A DNA stretch of 64,000 bases. Origin: Phialocephala subalpina. Taxonomy: Eukaryota; Ascomycota; Leotiomycetes; Helotiales; Mollisiaceae. The stretch covers positions 143,116 to 207,115 of the forward strand of contig FJOG01000045.1 in the NCBI GenBank assembly GCA_900073065.1, in the 5' to 3' direction. The position numbers and the translations under genes are program-made. Below are positions 10,757 to 22,084 of the stretch, piece after piece. Within the stretch, counting starts at the first letter, position 1. Each line of letters starts with the position of its first letter. The notes below the pieces were generated by a model. That model did not search any database. It was not told the DNA's origin and saw only the letters and a list, made by a program, of their open reading frames with translations.

Positions 10757-12205
10757 ATGAAGCAAATCGACCCCGAAAACGAAGGATGTGGTGGAGCCTT
10801 AGAGCAATCATTTCAAGTCATTTATGATGCAATAGAGTCAAAGTCCTTGGAGCTCAGAGATATCAACAGAAAGGTGAGCGGGCAGAGAAGCTTCTTTACG
10901 ACTTCCCTAACACTTGAAGATATTTGACAATCCGGAACTTGGATACGCAGAGTTCAAAGCCCATGACAACATTGTGGTGTTCCTCCAGTCCATGGGATTT
11001 GCTGTTACCCCACATGCATATGGTCTTGCAACCTCCTTCCGCGCAGAATTCGGCTCGGGTGGTCGCGTCGTTGCCTTCAATGCAGAGTACGACGCTCTGC
11101 CAGAAATAGGACACGCATGTGGTCACAATCTCATTGCAACAGCGTCCATTGCAGCTTTCATCGGTCTGGCTGCTATGCTCAGAGGGACAAATCTACCAGG
11201 ACGTGTTCGCCTCATCGGAACGCCAGCCGAGGAAGGTGGCGGTGGCAAGCTGCTTCTAATCGATGCTGGCGCCTACAAAGACGTTGACGCATGCCTTATG
11301 GTACATCCAACTCCACCTTGGCCTCAAGTGCCTGCCGGGACCATCCAGACCACAGGTAGTGCATATGGTACAACCAATGCGAACGTTAAGTTCAATGTCA
11401 GCTTCATCGGCAAACCAGCCCACGCTGCAGTTGCACCATACGAAGGTGTCAATGCGCTTGATGCAGTTGTCTTGTCTTATAATGCGGTGAGTATGCTCAG
11501 ACAGCAGACCCGCCCAAGTGATAGGATACACAGCGTGATACTAGAAGGTGGTCAACGTCCAAATGTGATTACGGCAAGCACCAAGTCACAGTACTATGTC
11601 CGAAGTGCTTCGTTGAAAAGCGCAAGAGCTTTAAAAGAGCGCGTCAAAAATTGCCTCGATGGCGCTGCACTTGCAACTGGATGCAAGGTGGAGTATGAAC
11701 TGTAAGCCTTCCTCAGATCTACTGAGCTGTGACTTGGACTGATCTCGAGACACAAGCATCAATGAGTATGCCGATGTTAGGTGTAACAAGACGCTCAGCA
11801 GATTGTATACGACAGCTATGGCAAACTTGTCTTCTCCTGTGGACTGTGACTTTGACAATCCGACAGTGATTGCGGGATCCACTGATCAAGGTTCGACGCT
11901 TGCCCCGAGTTTTGAATAGGTGAATAATTAATATTGATTCAGGAAATGTGAGCTATGCTTGCCCCTCTATCCATGCCATGTTTGGGATAAGATGCCCTCC
12001 AGGCGTCGCAAACCATACCCCAGGCTTCACAGCTTGCGCAGGCACTGATGAATCTCACGATCGTGCCGTAATCACTGGCAAAGCAATGGCTGTTGCCGCA
12101 TGGAATGTCCTTGTAGACGACGAAGATGCAAGCAACGTTAGGAAGGATTTTGAACGTGATATTTTGTTAGAAAGATGGGATCCAGAGAACTTCGACTGGT
12201 TGTAG
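10757..12205 (+). CDS. Peptidase M20D-family amidohydrolase (PM20D2/AbgB-like)
   Basis: Predicted 431-aa protein from exons 10757-10873, 10920-11701, 11757-11890 and 11943-12205; introns of 46, 55 and 52 bp all preserve frame. The metal-binding motif GHACGHN (second exon), the catalytic Glu in GTPAEEGGGGK, the lid sequence GKPAHAAVAPYEGVNALDA and the C-terminal HTPGFTACAGTDESHD are all present, and length matches family members. M20D enzymes hydrolyse amide bonds of N-acyl amino acids, p-aminobenzoyl-glutamate or unusual dipeptides using a two-metal centre; the specific substrate cannot be read from sequence. No signal peptide is seen, so it is probably cytosolic. The last donor (GTTCGA) is non-consensus but needed for frame. 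The neighbouring inverted copy is a pseudogene. Confidence 0.87.
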
Positions 12206-13141
12206 TAGCCGACAGCTGAGAGGTTATTCGCATTAGACTCTCGATATACAATATCATCCTTTGAAGTTCGATATCCTAATCCTCGATCGGCTAGCCAAGC
12301 TTAAGATCAGATCTAGTAAGGGAATATCATTCATCCAATGGTTCGTCGGAGATTTTGATTCACCGGCTGTATTTTGATATTGCGCCTAACACTCGGTTCG
12401 TCTTCATTGTTTCTTGTTTTACACTGTCTACAAACCTCGTTGTTCGCATTGTATTTTGTGACGAGTAACGTGAATTACAAGATGGATCGCATTATCTGCT
12501 CAGAAACTTCTTCGCCCTTCTTAGCGCCAGTATTGAATTACGGCATATAGTATCTCATTCTCCGAGAGGTTGTATAACTCTCTAGCACTTGCGCGCTTCC
12601 AAAGCTGATTGGGTGATTTAGTTTTGGGACGCTGTCAATGATTATGATATGGAGAGCAACGGAATCTGGGTAACCGCAGGGGACCGGAAGTGGCTTCGAC
12701 AATTGTGACAGGTCTCGAAAGACTTTTCTGTGATCCTCACGCCGCTGGTTTTAACTGGAAAGATCCGATTTTGAAACCCGGGAAGCAAAGGTGGTAGCTA
12801 CCAGCTACGAGCACATTAACTTGTAAGTTTGTGCCTTACAGTGATCAAGTCTAAAGTATTATACTTCAATGTACTGCAGAATGACGTGCGTGACTTCTTT
12901 ATACTACAGGGCGGCATACTCCTATATGTAATACTTCAATTCGGACTACTCTAGCCTGTAGTACTATCAGGGTCTATATGCGGGTCTGTAAAGCTTAGAT
13001 TGAGAGAACTGTCTGCGGTGTAGACTAAATACAGGCACGCAAGAGGCGCGATAAGCAGAGAGCGCCTTCCCTAACAAGTACGCAGACTTTCGCAATCTGC
13101 ATTAAGAAAACAGCCGTTGCAGATGCTGGTCTTATACAACT
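12206..13141. other. Intergenic, nothing recognised
   Basis: About 940 bp between convergent M20D (+) and EthD-like (-) genes; should contain both 3' ends. Composition is ordinary and no domain-bearing frame or clear repeat was found. Confidence 0.4.
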
Positions 13142-13795
13142 CTACGATAACACCTCACTACACAACTCATAAGTTCTCCTATCTTTCGACATAACCGCGT
13201 TGACCATCATATCTTTATACCACATTGTAGTCGTGGCGTGCTTAAACTCTTCGCCGCCAAGACCATTCTCAAGATCATAGTCGTGCAATGCTAGGCACTC
13301 TGCTTCATCTTCGGGCAACCCTGTAGTAACAAATCGTCTTGTGCGCCTCCATCCTGGAACCTTCATTAAGGCATCCATATGCTCTTCGGCGTAGTAGCGG
13401 TCGAATTCTTCTTTCCGACCCGGATGTAAGCGGATAAAGACCGCGACGAGGAAGTTCGATGCGATGTGGAAATTGAGAGACGAGAATGTTGACGACGACT
13501 TGCTTGTTTGCAAGGAGTACAAGCCTTGGCGGTACATCTCAATTCCTGGATTGCTAACAATTGATTTGATTTCGTTCATGATGGACTGTTGTGATTTGCT
13601 CTCGTCCATGGCCATCTCGTACATCATCATCCATTCTGGCTTTCCCTTTCCAGCTCCCTGAAGATCAGTGGCACGATAGAGATAGAAGTGTTGGGTCGCA
13701 CTGAGCGATTTGAACTGCGAAGGTTTGAATAGCTTCGAGAGGTCGGCGGGTGTTGTGCCGGCAGCAGAGCGCACTGTGACATAAAATAGCGACAT
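13142..13795 (-). CDS. EthD-like dimeric alpha/beta-barrel protein
   Basis: Single-exon 217-aa protein from ATG at 13795. The C-terminal half contains HPGRKEEFDRYYAEEHM, where Asp/Tyr/His spacing is typical of EthD and related dimeric ferredoxin-like barrels, followed by PGWRRTRRF, LALHDYDLENGL and a terminal KDRRTYEL. The N-terminal half appears to be a second, weaker repeat of the same fold (FYLYRATDLQG, WMMMYEMA), as in two-barrel fungal members. Such proteins include decarboxylases, cyclases and monooxygenase-like enzymes acting on small aromatic or polyketide substrates, but many are uncharacterised. No signal peptide. Function inferred from family only. Confidence 0.75.
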   Translation of the reverse strand: MSLFYVTVRSAAGTTPADLSKLFKPSQFKSLSATQHFYLYRATDLQGAGKGKPEWMMMYEMAMDESKSQQSIMNEIKSIVSNPGIEMYRQGLYSLQTSKSSSTFSSLNFHIASNFLVAVFIRLHPGRKEEFDRYYAEEHMDALMKVPGWRRTRRFVTTGLPEDEAECLALHDYDLENGLGGEEFKHATTTMWYKDMMVNAVMSKDRRTYELCSEVLS

Positions 13796-14789
13796 GCTTC
13801 ATGTACACGCCTCAACTGTGATGGCTAAGTAGCTGGTCGGAAAGTATGATATGAAAGTTAGAGGAGAAGTAATCTTCATTATGGGGTATATGTTTGGAAA
13901 TATAAATTCCCCGCCAATACTTCCTGCTGTGGCACCCCGCATCTCTTCCCCCATTATTGACCGGGCACTAACGACAACTCCGATGAGGATCCCGATCCCG
14001 ATCCCGATTCCGATGCTATGCCAAGTTGCAAGGGTAACTCATAGACGCGCCACTGTATGAGGTCTCTTCGGAGAACCCAGTTACCAACGCATGTCCCACC
14101 TGCTCTCTGTTGTTGTGGAACTCCCGAGAACGAAAGTAGGATTTGCCCGAAGCATCACCAAGTCTCTCGGCGGAGTTACAACTCCGAGAACGCTTGTTTG
14201 ACCGGCATTTTCTTACTGGTGTCTCATTGTGAGCTGACTGTAGGTTAGTGAGATTATGGATGTACTGTACTGCCACGCCAATTTAAATTCTCACACAGAA
14301 ACAATACTCAGTATCGCAGATTCACTTTTATTCGTCCATATCAGAGCTCTGTATCCATGAAAATGCTGTTTCGGAGAGAGATGATACAGCATACGCAGTG
14401 ATCTAAAGTGAAAACCAAATCGCAATCAAATCCAGACCTCTACGAGACAAGCATCGATTGTCTTGCCATCTTTCGGCGAGTACATCCTCCATTGTCCAAC
14501 AGACGGTTAAAATTCCATTCCGCATTAGTTTCCAGAGCATAATGTACTGTACAACGAGGCTATTTAAAGTCTCCCCAAACTTCAAAGATCTCTACTCGCC
14601 GTCGGTCGACGTCGGCAGCTGCGGAGTACTACCGAGCTAGACACATCACCCTGCAATCAGGGATTCTCGTCACTACCTCGAGGGGTTTGATAACTGTGTA
14701 GATCGGCTTGGCACTCAGGACTACTCCAAATGTAATACCCTCCATTGCATCCCGAACGACAAATATGAAGAGAAACCTGCCATGTTTCT
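13796..14789. other. Intergenic, with a (CCCGAT)n microsatellite
   Basis: About 1 kb without a defensible gene. A short hexamer run (GATCCCGATCCCGATCCCGAT, about 13988-14016) is the only repeat noticed. It holds the EthD-like gene's promoter and the MATE gene's 3' end. Confidence 0.45.
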
Positions 14790-16377
14790 CTACCTGGATG
14801 GGTGACCATGATCTTGCCGTGAGACAATCTCTGCCTCCTTCTCAAAGTTAATAAGAAGAATGCAAATTGTCTGCACCACCAACAACACTGCACTTCCAGT
14901 CACAAGGCCTCCCCAAAGCCCAAACAGACCATTATCCAATTTGAAGCAGAAGTACCAAGCCGTAGTCATACCGAACCCATAGTAGGCCACAATGTTACTA
15001 TAAAAAACTACATGCACCTTTCCAGCTCCCCGAAGGATTCCAAATGCACCATTATTCGACAAGTCCAGGACTTGGAAGAGGGCTATGATAGGTAGCACCT
15101 GAGCAGTAAGGCGTACTACTGATTCGTCTTCCGAAAACAGGTAGCCAAAAGAGTCTCGAACGAGCATGATGAGGATGAATTCGACGATTCCAAAGATCAG
15201 GGACAGAATGTATGGCATCCGAAGCGCGAATTTTAGACCCTTGATGTCCGCAGCCCCGAGGAGGTTCCCGATGCGATGACTCGAGGCGACGCTGATGCCT
15301 AGCGGTATTGTGTAGAGGATCAAGTCACTGGCCATGATTATCTGAGAGGAATCAGCTCTTTCCGTTCACCAGTATATATTTGGAAGACCTACTCCTTGAG
15401 CGCCAATTGCAACTTTATCGAGTCGAGCGGCCATCAGTGCAAGAATCTCAAAGCTGTTCGATATGAGTGAGCACAGGTTACGGAGTAAGGAGCTAGGAAT
15501 AGTACCTGAAGCTTTCGGCAGCCTGCGTGAAAATACCGGTTATGGCGAGGTTTGCAAAACGTTTCCAATCCTTTAGCCTCCCTTTCTGAAAGCCAGCCCA
15601 GCAGGGTAGTGACTCTGGGATACTGGAGGTGTAGGCCAAAAGCAGCAGCACTGTTGATAGATGGTAAATGGTGTGGGCCAAGGGAGCACCAATAAAACCC
15701 AAACGTAGGACACGCACGAGGAGAACATTAGCCGCTAGACCTATGGCCGCTGCAACAGCAATAGCACAGCCAGTTGGAAAGCTATGGCCTTGCACCTGCA
15801 AGAATTTCTTCAGACACTCCGCCACAACTTGGATTAAACCGCCAGGAATCAGAACTCGCAGGAACATCCCAGTTGCTGTAGCAAAATCTTCCTCTTGGCC
15901 TAGTGTCATGAAAAGTCGTCCAGAAAGACACCAGAGAGGTACAGTCACCAGTATGTAAAACGCAGCGAGGAACAAGACCCCACGCTGGAGATAATTCCTG
16001 AGCACGAACGCCTTCTCCTCCGGCTTCACGGAAGTTATGGCTTGGGAGCACAATGTATCCAACGCTGTTGCACCACCCAACGCTATCATTGACCCAGTAC
16101 TTGAAGCAAACATATAGCCATATGAAGCGACACTCATGTCATATGTGCCCAGGCCACCAACGATCAAGATACTGGATGCTTGGACGACATTCTGGAGGGC
16201 AAAGGACAAGGCGATAGGGACTGAGGCCCGAAACAGTAACAGTAACTCGGAGCCATATCGAGGCTTTTTGGAAGGGTCAAGTGCTGGTGAGTTGGCCTCG
16301 TCCAGCAAAGGATCTCCCAAAAGTGGGGTTCTTTGTGTCGTTGGAGGACTTGAGGGCTTCGCAGGCGAGGATAGCAT
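14790..16377 (-). CDS. MATE family multidrug/toxin exporter
   Basis: Predicted 494-aa protein from exons 16377-15506, 15453-15393 and 15341-14790; both introns (51 bp each) have GT..AG ends and splice in frame. It has a hydrophilic N-terminus and about twelve hydrophobic segments. Family landmarks include VPIALSFALQNVVQ in helix 1, GGATALDTLCSQA (the MATE A-D-T-x-x-S-Q-A region) and, in the second half, SVASSHRIGNLLGA and NNGAFGILRGAGK. MATE transporters are cation-coupled antiporters that export small organic molecules across plasma or vacuolar membranes. Length and motif content suggest an intact gene. It is transcribed away from the 2OG oxygenase, sharing a 0.5-kb intergenic region. Substrate not predictable. 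Confidence 0.88.
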
Positions 16378-16876
16378 TTTCTTTGAAGAGATATGTATGA
16401 TTTCGGAGGGTAATTACAGGTGTCCAAGATGAGATGCAATCAGCGAATAAGATAATTGTTTGTGTCTAGCGATCCAGTATCTGAGAATTCCTGATCTGAC
16501 GCAGAAGCCGGCTCGGTTAATTAGCCGAGAGGCGATGAGGTGAGATAATCTCAAGCCATAAGTGGGGGAAGTACAGTAGTGTTGCAGCTCATCCAGTAGT
16601 GAGCTGCGACCAGATAAGAGTACGGTACAGACTGAATGGCACCAATCGTACTATGGTCCCTCGGCTAGAACGTTCCCCCTCAGTTCGAGATTCGATTTCG
16701 GTCTCCCCTGCTCTTTTCGGCTCGTCACGCCTGGCGGCCTCCTCCGCTGATATGAAGCTCCTGAAGATTCCTTCATATGAAGAACCTGCAAGTATTCAGG
16801 AAGCATAAACTCATGCAGACAGGCCCCTCTGTCTCCTAGAGTAACGCCTATTGATCACCAAAACCTTCTTCTCAAA
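16378..16876. promoter_or_regulatory. Shared divergent promoter region (MATE / 2OG oxygenase)
   Basis: About 500 bp between the divergently transcribed exporter and oxygenase genes. Such shared spacers often co-regulate pairs, but I identified no specific binding site. Confidence 0.35.
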
Positions 16877-17813
16877 ATGCCATTCCCAATCATAGATATC
16901 TCCAACATTGACGACCCGAAATATCAACTCAAGATAGCACAACAGATCACCGACGCCTGCAAACAATGGGGATTTCTACTCATCAAAGGACACCCCATCC
17001 CACCCGAAGATATCCAAGAAATGTTCAACTTGGGCAAGGAGTTCTTCTCACTCCCAGAGGATGACAAAGCCCCTTGGCCAATCAACAAGAATCAAATCGG
17101 CTACATAGGTTCTTTCAAAGACAGAAACAAGGACGATAAGATGTCAATGTGGTTCGGCGGTCTCCCTGGTACTCTCGAGAAAGACCTTTCAGCAGCCCCT
17201 CCGTTCTGGCGCACCAAAGCCAACAAGATCGAGGCGTTTAAACACGAATGCCACGCCTTGGTCCTGAAATTGCTCGTCTGCTTCGGCATTGCCATGGATC
17301 TTCCCGACCGCGAATTCTTTGCCAAGGCACACAAGGGAGAACACTGGCAGAGGCAACAGCTTGAGGATGTTGATGTATCCTGCACGTGGCGAAATGCCTC
17401 AAGATGTCGGGTCGAGAATGGCTCAGCACACAGATTCGGGATCAGTTACTCTTCTTTTTCAGCAGGTGGCCGGTCTCGAAGTTCTGGCGCCGAATGGCGA
17501 GTGGGTGAAGGCTCCTTGCGAGAAAGATTGTATCTTGATCAATCTTGGGGACGCACTTTCGTTTTGGTCGGGGAATCAGTTGAAGGCTACGTTGCATAGA
17601 GTTACGTTTGATGAACTGCCGCATGATAAGGAACGTCAGTCGATGGCATATTTTGGCGCTGCGCATCCGGATACAGTGTTGCAGCCGTTGTTATCTGGTG
17701 TGAAGATGGGGGAGTATCATTCTAATGGGATGTCACTTGAGCCGGGAATCACTGTGGGGGAGCTGAATAACAGGATCATGACCAGTATTTATGGTCCAGC
17801 GCTGAAGGTATGA
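16877..17813 (+). CDS. 2-oxoglutarate/Fe(II) oxygenase (isopenicillin-N-synthase-like), one frameshift
   Basis: The DIOX_N half (PIIDISNIDDP, GFLLIKGHPIP, FFSLPEDDKAPW) reads in one frame up to about 17338, while the catalytic half reads in the next frame: YPARGEMPQ, AQHTDSGSVTLLF (Fe-binding H-x-D), LHRV (second Fe His) and RQSMAYF (R-x-S for 2-oxoglutarate). Together they would give a normal protein of about 310 aa ending at TGA 17811-17813. I find no GT..AG pair near the junction that restores frame; the change equals one extra base at the GGG run 17335-17337. This is either a sequencing error or a recent inactivation. Members oxidise small molecules in secondary metabolism, amino-acid or base pathways; substrate unknown. 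Confidence 0.75.
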
Positions 17814-18030
17814 AGATGGTATAGACGGGATGGCATTCAATGTATCAAACATTTCTCTCGTCTGAGCCTGCTTCAAGTGCTTAAAGAGTCGCAATGTTGA
17901 AAGCCATAGAGCATACGAATGATATAACTCTCCATTCTTTCCTCCACTATTCCCACAATTACCTCATAGAGCAGTCTTCTGTCATTGATAGTAGAAGTCA
18001 AGTGACAAGCGTTTGATGCTATCTGAAGAC

Positions 18031-20026
18031 CTAGCCTCTCCGTGCTGACTGCACTTTGGCATAAGTAGCATACCGGTGCTTGCACAAGATCCTCAACTTC
18101 TTGCCCCAGATAATCATCGGCACGCACAGCAGCATAACAAACAACGCAACTAATCCAAGCAAAACGAATGTGCTGTACATTCCCATCCCCACGATCCAGG
18201 GGCTCACTGCAAAGACGATAGCAGCAGCAATTGCATTGCGGACGAAGCAGACGCCCACCAAAGCATCACCGAGAATCTAGGAGCTATTAGATGATAATCT
18301 AAATTTGAGAAAGGTGATTCTTACTTCCTCATAGGAGTCCATGAGATAGGTCAGACTTAGTGCTTGGATAGATGCCTGAGAGAATCCGTACAGAGCTACT
18401 CCAGCCATTGGTACAACCCAGTGAGCATCCTAACGAAGAGTCAGCACCTTTCCCCTCCCCCGCAGTCTGGTTTCTGATAAACAGTCTTACATGTGCCAAC
18501 GCAAACCCATACAGGAAGAGACCAGCTGGTCCAACCAACGCAGGAAAGACAGCAAGATACAATCGATACTCAGGCTCATATACACCTCCATTCCTCTTCG
18601 ACAACCAAATGATGGACCAATCGCTTAATGATCCAGAGTAAGGCGCCGCAACGACAGCACCAATGAACGGTGCCAAATTAAGCAATCCGATTCCGCTTGT
18701 TGAAAAATCGTACGGATCCGAGGAGAAGAAATCGGATTCCGTGGTAGCGACGACTGAGATCCAGGAGAGGAATGCTCCGTATTGGAGGGCCGTGTATGCG
18801 ACGCCTGGGATTGCCAACATGAGCAATGGGTTGTAGAAATGGTGGAGAAAGTCTTTGAATGTCCCAGGTGTCTCGGTGACCAGGGCCATTCGTTGGCGGT
18901 ATAACTTCAGCGGGATCGAGGAATCGATCGTTCTCGCTGTCGGTGCTGAGGTCTCAGTCTCAGCCGAATGCTTCTCGCCTGCCTCGATGCCCTTCTCTTC
19001 GCCACAAACTAGAATTTCAGATACTGCTACCTTTTCACCCATTGTGGTGGCCATGTACTTCGTCTCTTCGTAGAAGAAGAGGAAGAGGACCATGATGATT
19101 CCGAAGAAGATGGTGCACCACCAATATATCCATGGCCAGCCTTGTGATTGAGCTGAGTAGCCTGCCGCGACTGGAGCAAGGTAAACTCCTACATTGACGA
19201 AAATCAAATAAATGGCATTCATTATGCCTCTTTGGTGAAGGAAAAACAGATCGTTAACCTGTTGAAAAGTGAGTACACGATCGCGATGGGACTGGGGACT
19301 GAAGACTCTCACCGTCATCTGGACAATCGTGTCCGCAACAGCTCCAGCAAGACCCATGACGAGGTCTACTCCCATCATGCTACCATAAGTACGTAATCTC
19401 GCCTACCAAATCGTGGTAAAGAACATCACAAATGTCGTGACGATGTATATCGGACGTCGGCCATACTTGATCGAGAACGGGATGAACATGAGGCAGCCCA
19501 AAGCAAGCCCAGCGCAATTGAGACCGAAAGTGTTGTTCAGTTGCTCATAGGTCATGCCCAGTTCTTCGACATAGTCTTGGAAAACGATCACTGGGATATC
19601 TTGGCTGCAGGAGTGACGAGATTAGCACTTCCATCTTCTGATGCGAGAGGGGTTACATACAATGCGAAAACCATAAGCACGTAGAATGCCACTAGGGAGA
19701 AGTTCACGATCTTGCGTGAGTAGGTCCAATTCTGAGCAGCGGTCAGTAGATGAGGGATACGAAAGTACTGCTTAAAATTACCAAAGGGTCATTTGGATCT
19801 TCAGATGGCTGTGGATACAATACCAGTGTGCCATCATGTCCATGTTTGAGCTTTGATCGAGCTATATTGCACTGTCAGCAACTTTGGGAAATGGGGCGGG
19901 CAAAACTAGGTAAAAGAACCCACAGTTCTCCAGAACAACAGTTCCAGGAGCTTCCACGAGGATCGCGGCAGCAGCAGCAGTTCCTGCTTCAACGTCTGCG
20001 GAAGTTTCCTCCGTTGAACTCGGCAT
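18031..20026 (-). CDS. MFS transporter (HOL1-like DHA1 group), one in-frame TAG
   Basis: Seven exons fit a conserved 554-codon frame: 20026-19924, 19861-19782, 19731-19661, 19604-19313, 19258-18491, 18429-18325 and 18276-18031. Diagnostic blocks are DPNDPLNWTYSRKIVNFSL, FGLNCAGLALGC, KYGRRPIYI, DLFFLHQRG, AGYSAQSQGWPWIYWW, FYEETKY and YLMDSYEE, in the order expected for twelve-helix fungal MFS proteins of the HOL1-like group. The codon after ITTIW-type helix sequence, at 19405-19403, is TAG; homologues continue there (A-R-x-x-T-Y). CAG-to-TAG is a RIP-type change. No reasonable intron removes it: the only frame-preserving pair would be 27 bp and delete conserved residues. Everything else looks intact, so the allele is probably a recent pseudogene or a base-call error. 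Substrate unknown. Confidence 0.78.
19403..19405 (-). other. Premature TAG in the MFS gene
   Basis: In-frame stop in exon 4 of the MFS gene, followed by an open conserved frame of over 350 codons once the normal introns are removed. Confidence 0.75.
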
Positions 20027-20567
20027 CTTCGAGGACTGACCCGAGCTTCACTCGAGTAATACTTATGGGCTTGACGAAATTTCTGCTGAAACTGTTTTGA
20101 GTAAGCAAATGGAGATCAGGGAAGAGCCAATATTTAACATTCTCTTCGTAGCTATGTCTTACGAGGTCTCCGCCGTCTATCCATCTCATGGAGTGCCATT
20201 CGAGGCAACAATTCGTGCCGCTCCATTGGGGTCCAATCAGAACAAAAGCGAAGAGCCTTCCAGGCACATTTCCTAGTGGGTATTGGTGGTGGATTGAGAT
20301 AAGCCTTTCGGGATGCATCCTTCCTGTCAAGCTTCTGCTAAGAGTGGGAGCGGTCTCATCCATCGCATCGCCAAGATAAGGAGCCCCGCGCAGTAAGAGA
20401 CCGCGAGCGTAGCCGAGCATCCCACCTTCGGCTTCGACAGGGGAGCTCCAACCTCAATTGATCGTTGAAGCTGGAAAACACCTGGAGTTATTGTTCATGC
20501 AGGTACGAGACCTCAGACCTGACCTCACAATTATTTCAGAGATAAAGACATAACATAACATAACAAG
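20027..20567. promoter_or_regulatory. Divergent intergenic region (MFS / deaminase-like)
   Basis: About 540 bp separating the MFS (-) and guanine-deaminase-like (+) start codons. A (TAACA)n-like run, TAACATAACATAACAAG, directly precedes the ATG at 20568. No specific operator identified. Confidence 0.35.
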
Positions 20568-22084
20568 ATGGGTTGTTTCCCTCGATTCTTCAAATCCCGG
20601 GCTAAACCAGAGCTCGCACCTCCACCTTACAGCACACTGGACCACGATGCAAGGCAACAAGTTGTGGCCAAGAAAGCTTCCAATAGCAAGCAGGTCTTTT
20701 TCGGTCGCATAGTCCACAGCAAAAGTCTCAAACACCTCGAAATATTCAAGCAAGCTGCCCTCGGAATCGACGAAAATGGAGTAATATGCTTCCTCGACAG
20801 CTCCGTAGATTCTGCCGCTGCAGCTTGCAAGAAGTATCCCGACTTCAAAGAAGCGCACTGCACAACACTGAAGCCTCTCGAATTCCTCTTCCCGGGCATG
20901 ATCGATACACACATGCACGCACCACAATGGCCCAACATGGCAATTGGCATGGAAGGAAACTTGAAGGAGTGGGTGGAAGGCTACACCGATCCGATTGAAC
21001 ACTCATACAAGGACACCAACAAAGCCAGGAGAGTATACGATGAGATGGTACAAAAGTTACTAGAGAATGGAACCACGATGGCTGCATACAATTCGTCGCC
21101 ACACTGGGAGGCCACGAATGTTCTAGCGGATATGTGTCTGAAGTACGGACAGCGAGCAATTGTCGGGAAGCTGTGCATGGATTGCAACTCTACACATGGG
21201 AACATCGAGAAGACTGAACAGTCCCTTGAAGATGAGTGGAAATCGGTTGAGCACATCCGCAAGATTGATCCCGAAGAGACACTCGTCTCTCCTTGCATCC
21301 AGCCCCGAAATGGTGCTTTCGCGACCCCGCCTCTCATGGCCGGTCTTGGGAAGATGAGCAACGGAAAACCAGGATCGAAGAAGATTCACATCCAGGCTCA
21401 TATGTGCGAGACTTTGTACGACATCAATCAGATGAAGAAATTGCACTCAGGCTCTAAAAACTACTCGGAGATGTATGATAGCTATGGGTTCTTGCATGAG
21501 AAGACGATCTTGGCGCACTGCATCCATCTGTCAGACAGGGACATTGAGCTTCTTGCTGAGCGGAAAGCGGGGGTAGCCCACAATGGAAATAGCAACACTT
21601 GTCTCACAGTATGTCAAGCCATCTTGTTCCCAGTATTTTTACTACTAATGAAACCTTCCAGGACGGCGAGTGTCGAGTCCGCGAGCTCCTGAATGCGGGC
21701 GTCAAAGTAGGCCTAGGAACAGATTGCTCAGCCGGATACGGCGTCTCAATCCTCGAATCGATGCGAGCAGCCAGCAACGTTTCTCGACATCTCGTCATCC
21801 ACAAAGACGATCCATCTCTGAAACTCAACTTCGAAGAGATCGTGTATCTAGGGACGATGGGTGGAGCTCAAGTCTGTGCGATGGATGACAAGATCGGAAA
21901 CTTTGAGACGGGCAAACCGTTTGATGCTTTGGTCATCGATGTTGGCCAAAAGGATAATATCAATATTGCTGGATGGGAAGGAGATGATCTTGCGCTGGTG
22001 AAGAAATGGGTTTTCATGGGTGACGACAGATCTATCAGAAAGGTCTTCGTCAATGGAAGACTGGTTGCTGGCAAAGACATGTAG
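20568..22084 (+). CDS. Guanine deaminase-like amidohydrolase
   Basis: Predicted 487-aa protein from exons 20568-21608 and 21662-22084 with a 53-bp intron. Amidohydrolase landmarks are in order: PGMIDTHMHAPQ (metal-binding H-x-H), HIQAHMCET (metal-binding His), LAHCIHLSD (catalytic His region), HNGNSNTCLT, and VGLGTDCSAGYGVSI (metal-binding Asp). This order matches fungal guanine deaminases, which convert guanine to xanthine and ammonia with one zinc ion. The typical P-N-S-N motif reads GNSN here, and GTDVxGG reads GTDCSAGY, so a shifted substrate (another aminopurine or pterin) cannot be excluded. No signal peptide; probably cytosolic. It sits head-to-head with the lesioned MFS gene. Confidence 0.85.

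Noticed and set aside
10192..10827. 211-codon plus-strand open frame upstream of the M20D gene
   Set aside because: Overlaps the M20D first exon in another frame, has no recognisable domain, and the M20D gene is strongly supported.
19380..19406. A 27-bp intron that would remove the TAG in the MFS gene and keep frame
   Set aside because: Far below the size of all other introns in the window and it would delete conserved residues after the helix.
18031..22084. A purine-use gene cluster (MFS permease plus guanine deaminase)
   Set aside because: The MFS protein is HOL1-like, not a purine/uracil permease, and it carries a stop; no other purine genes are nearby.
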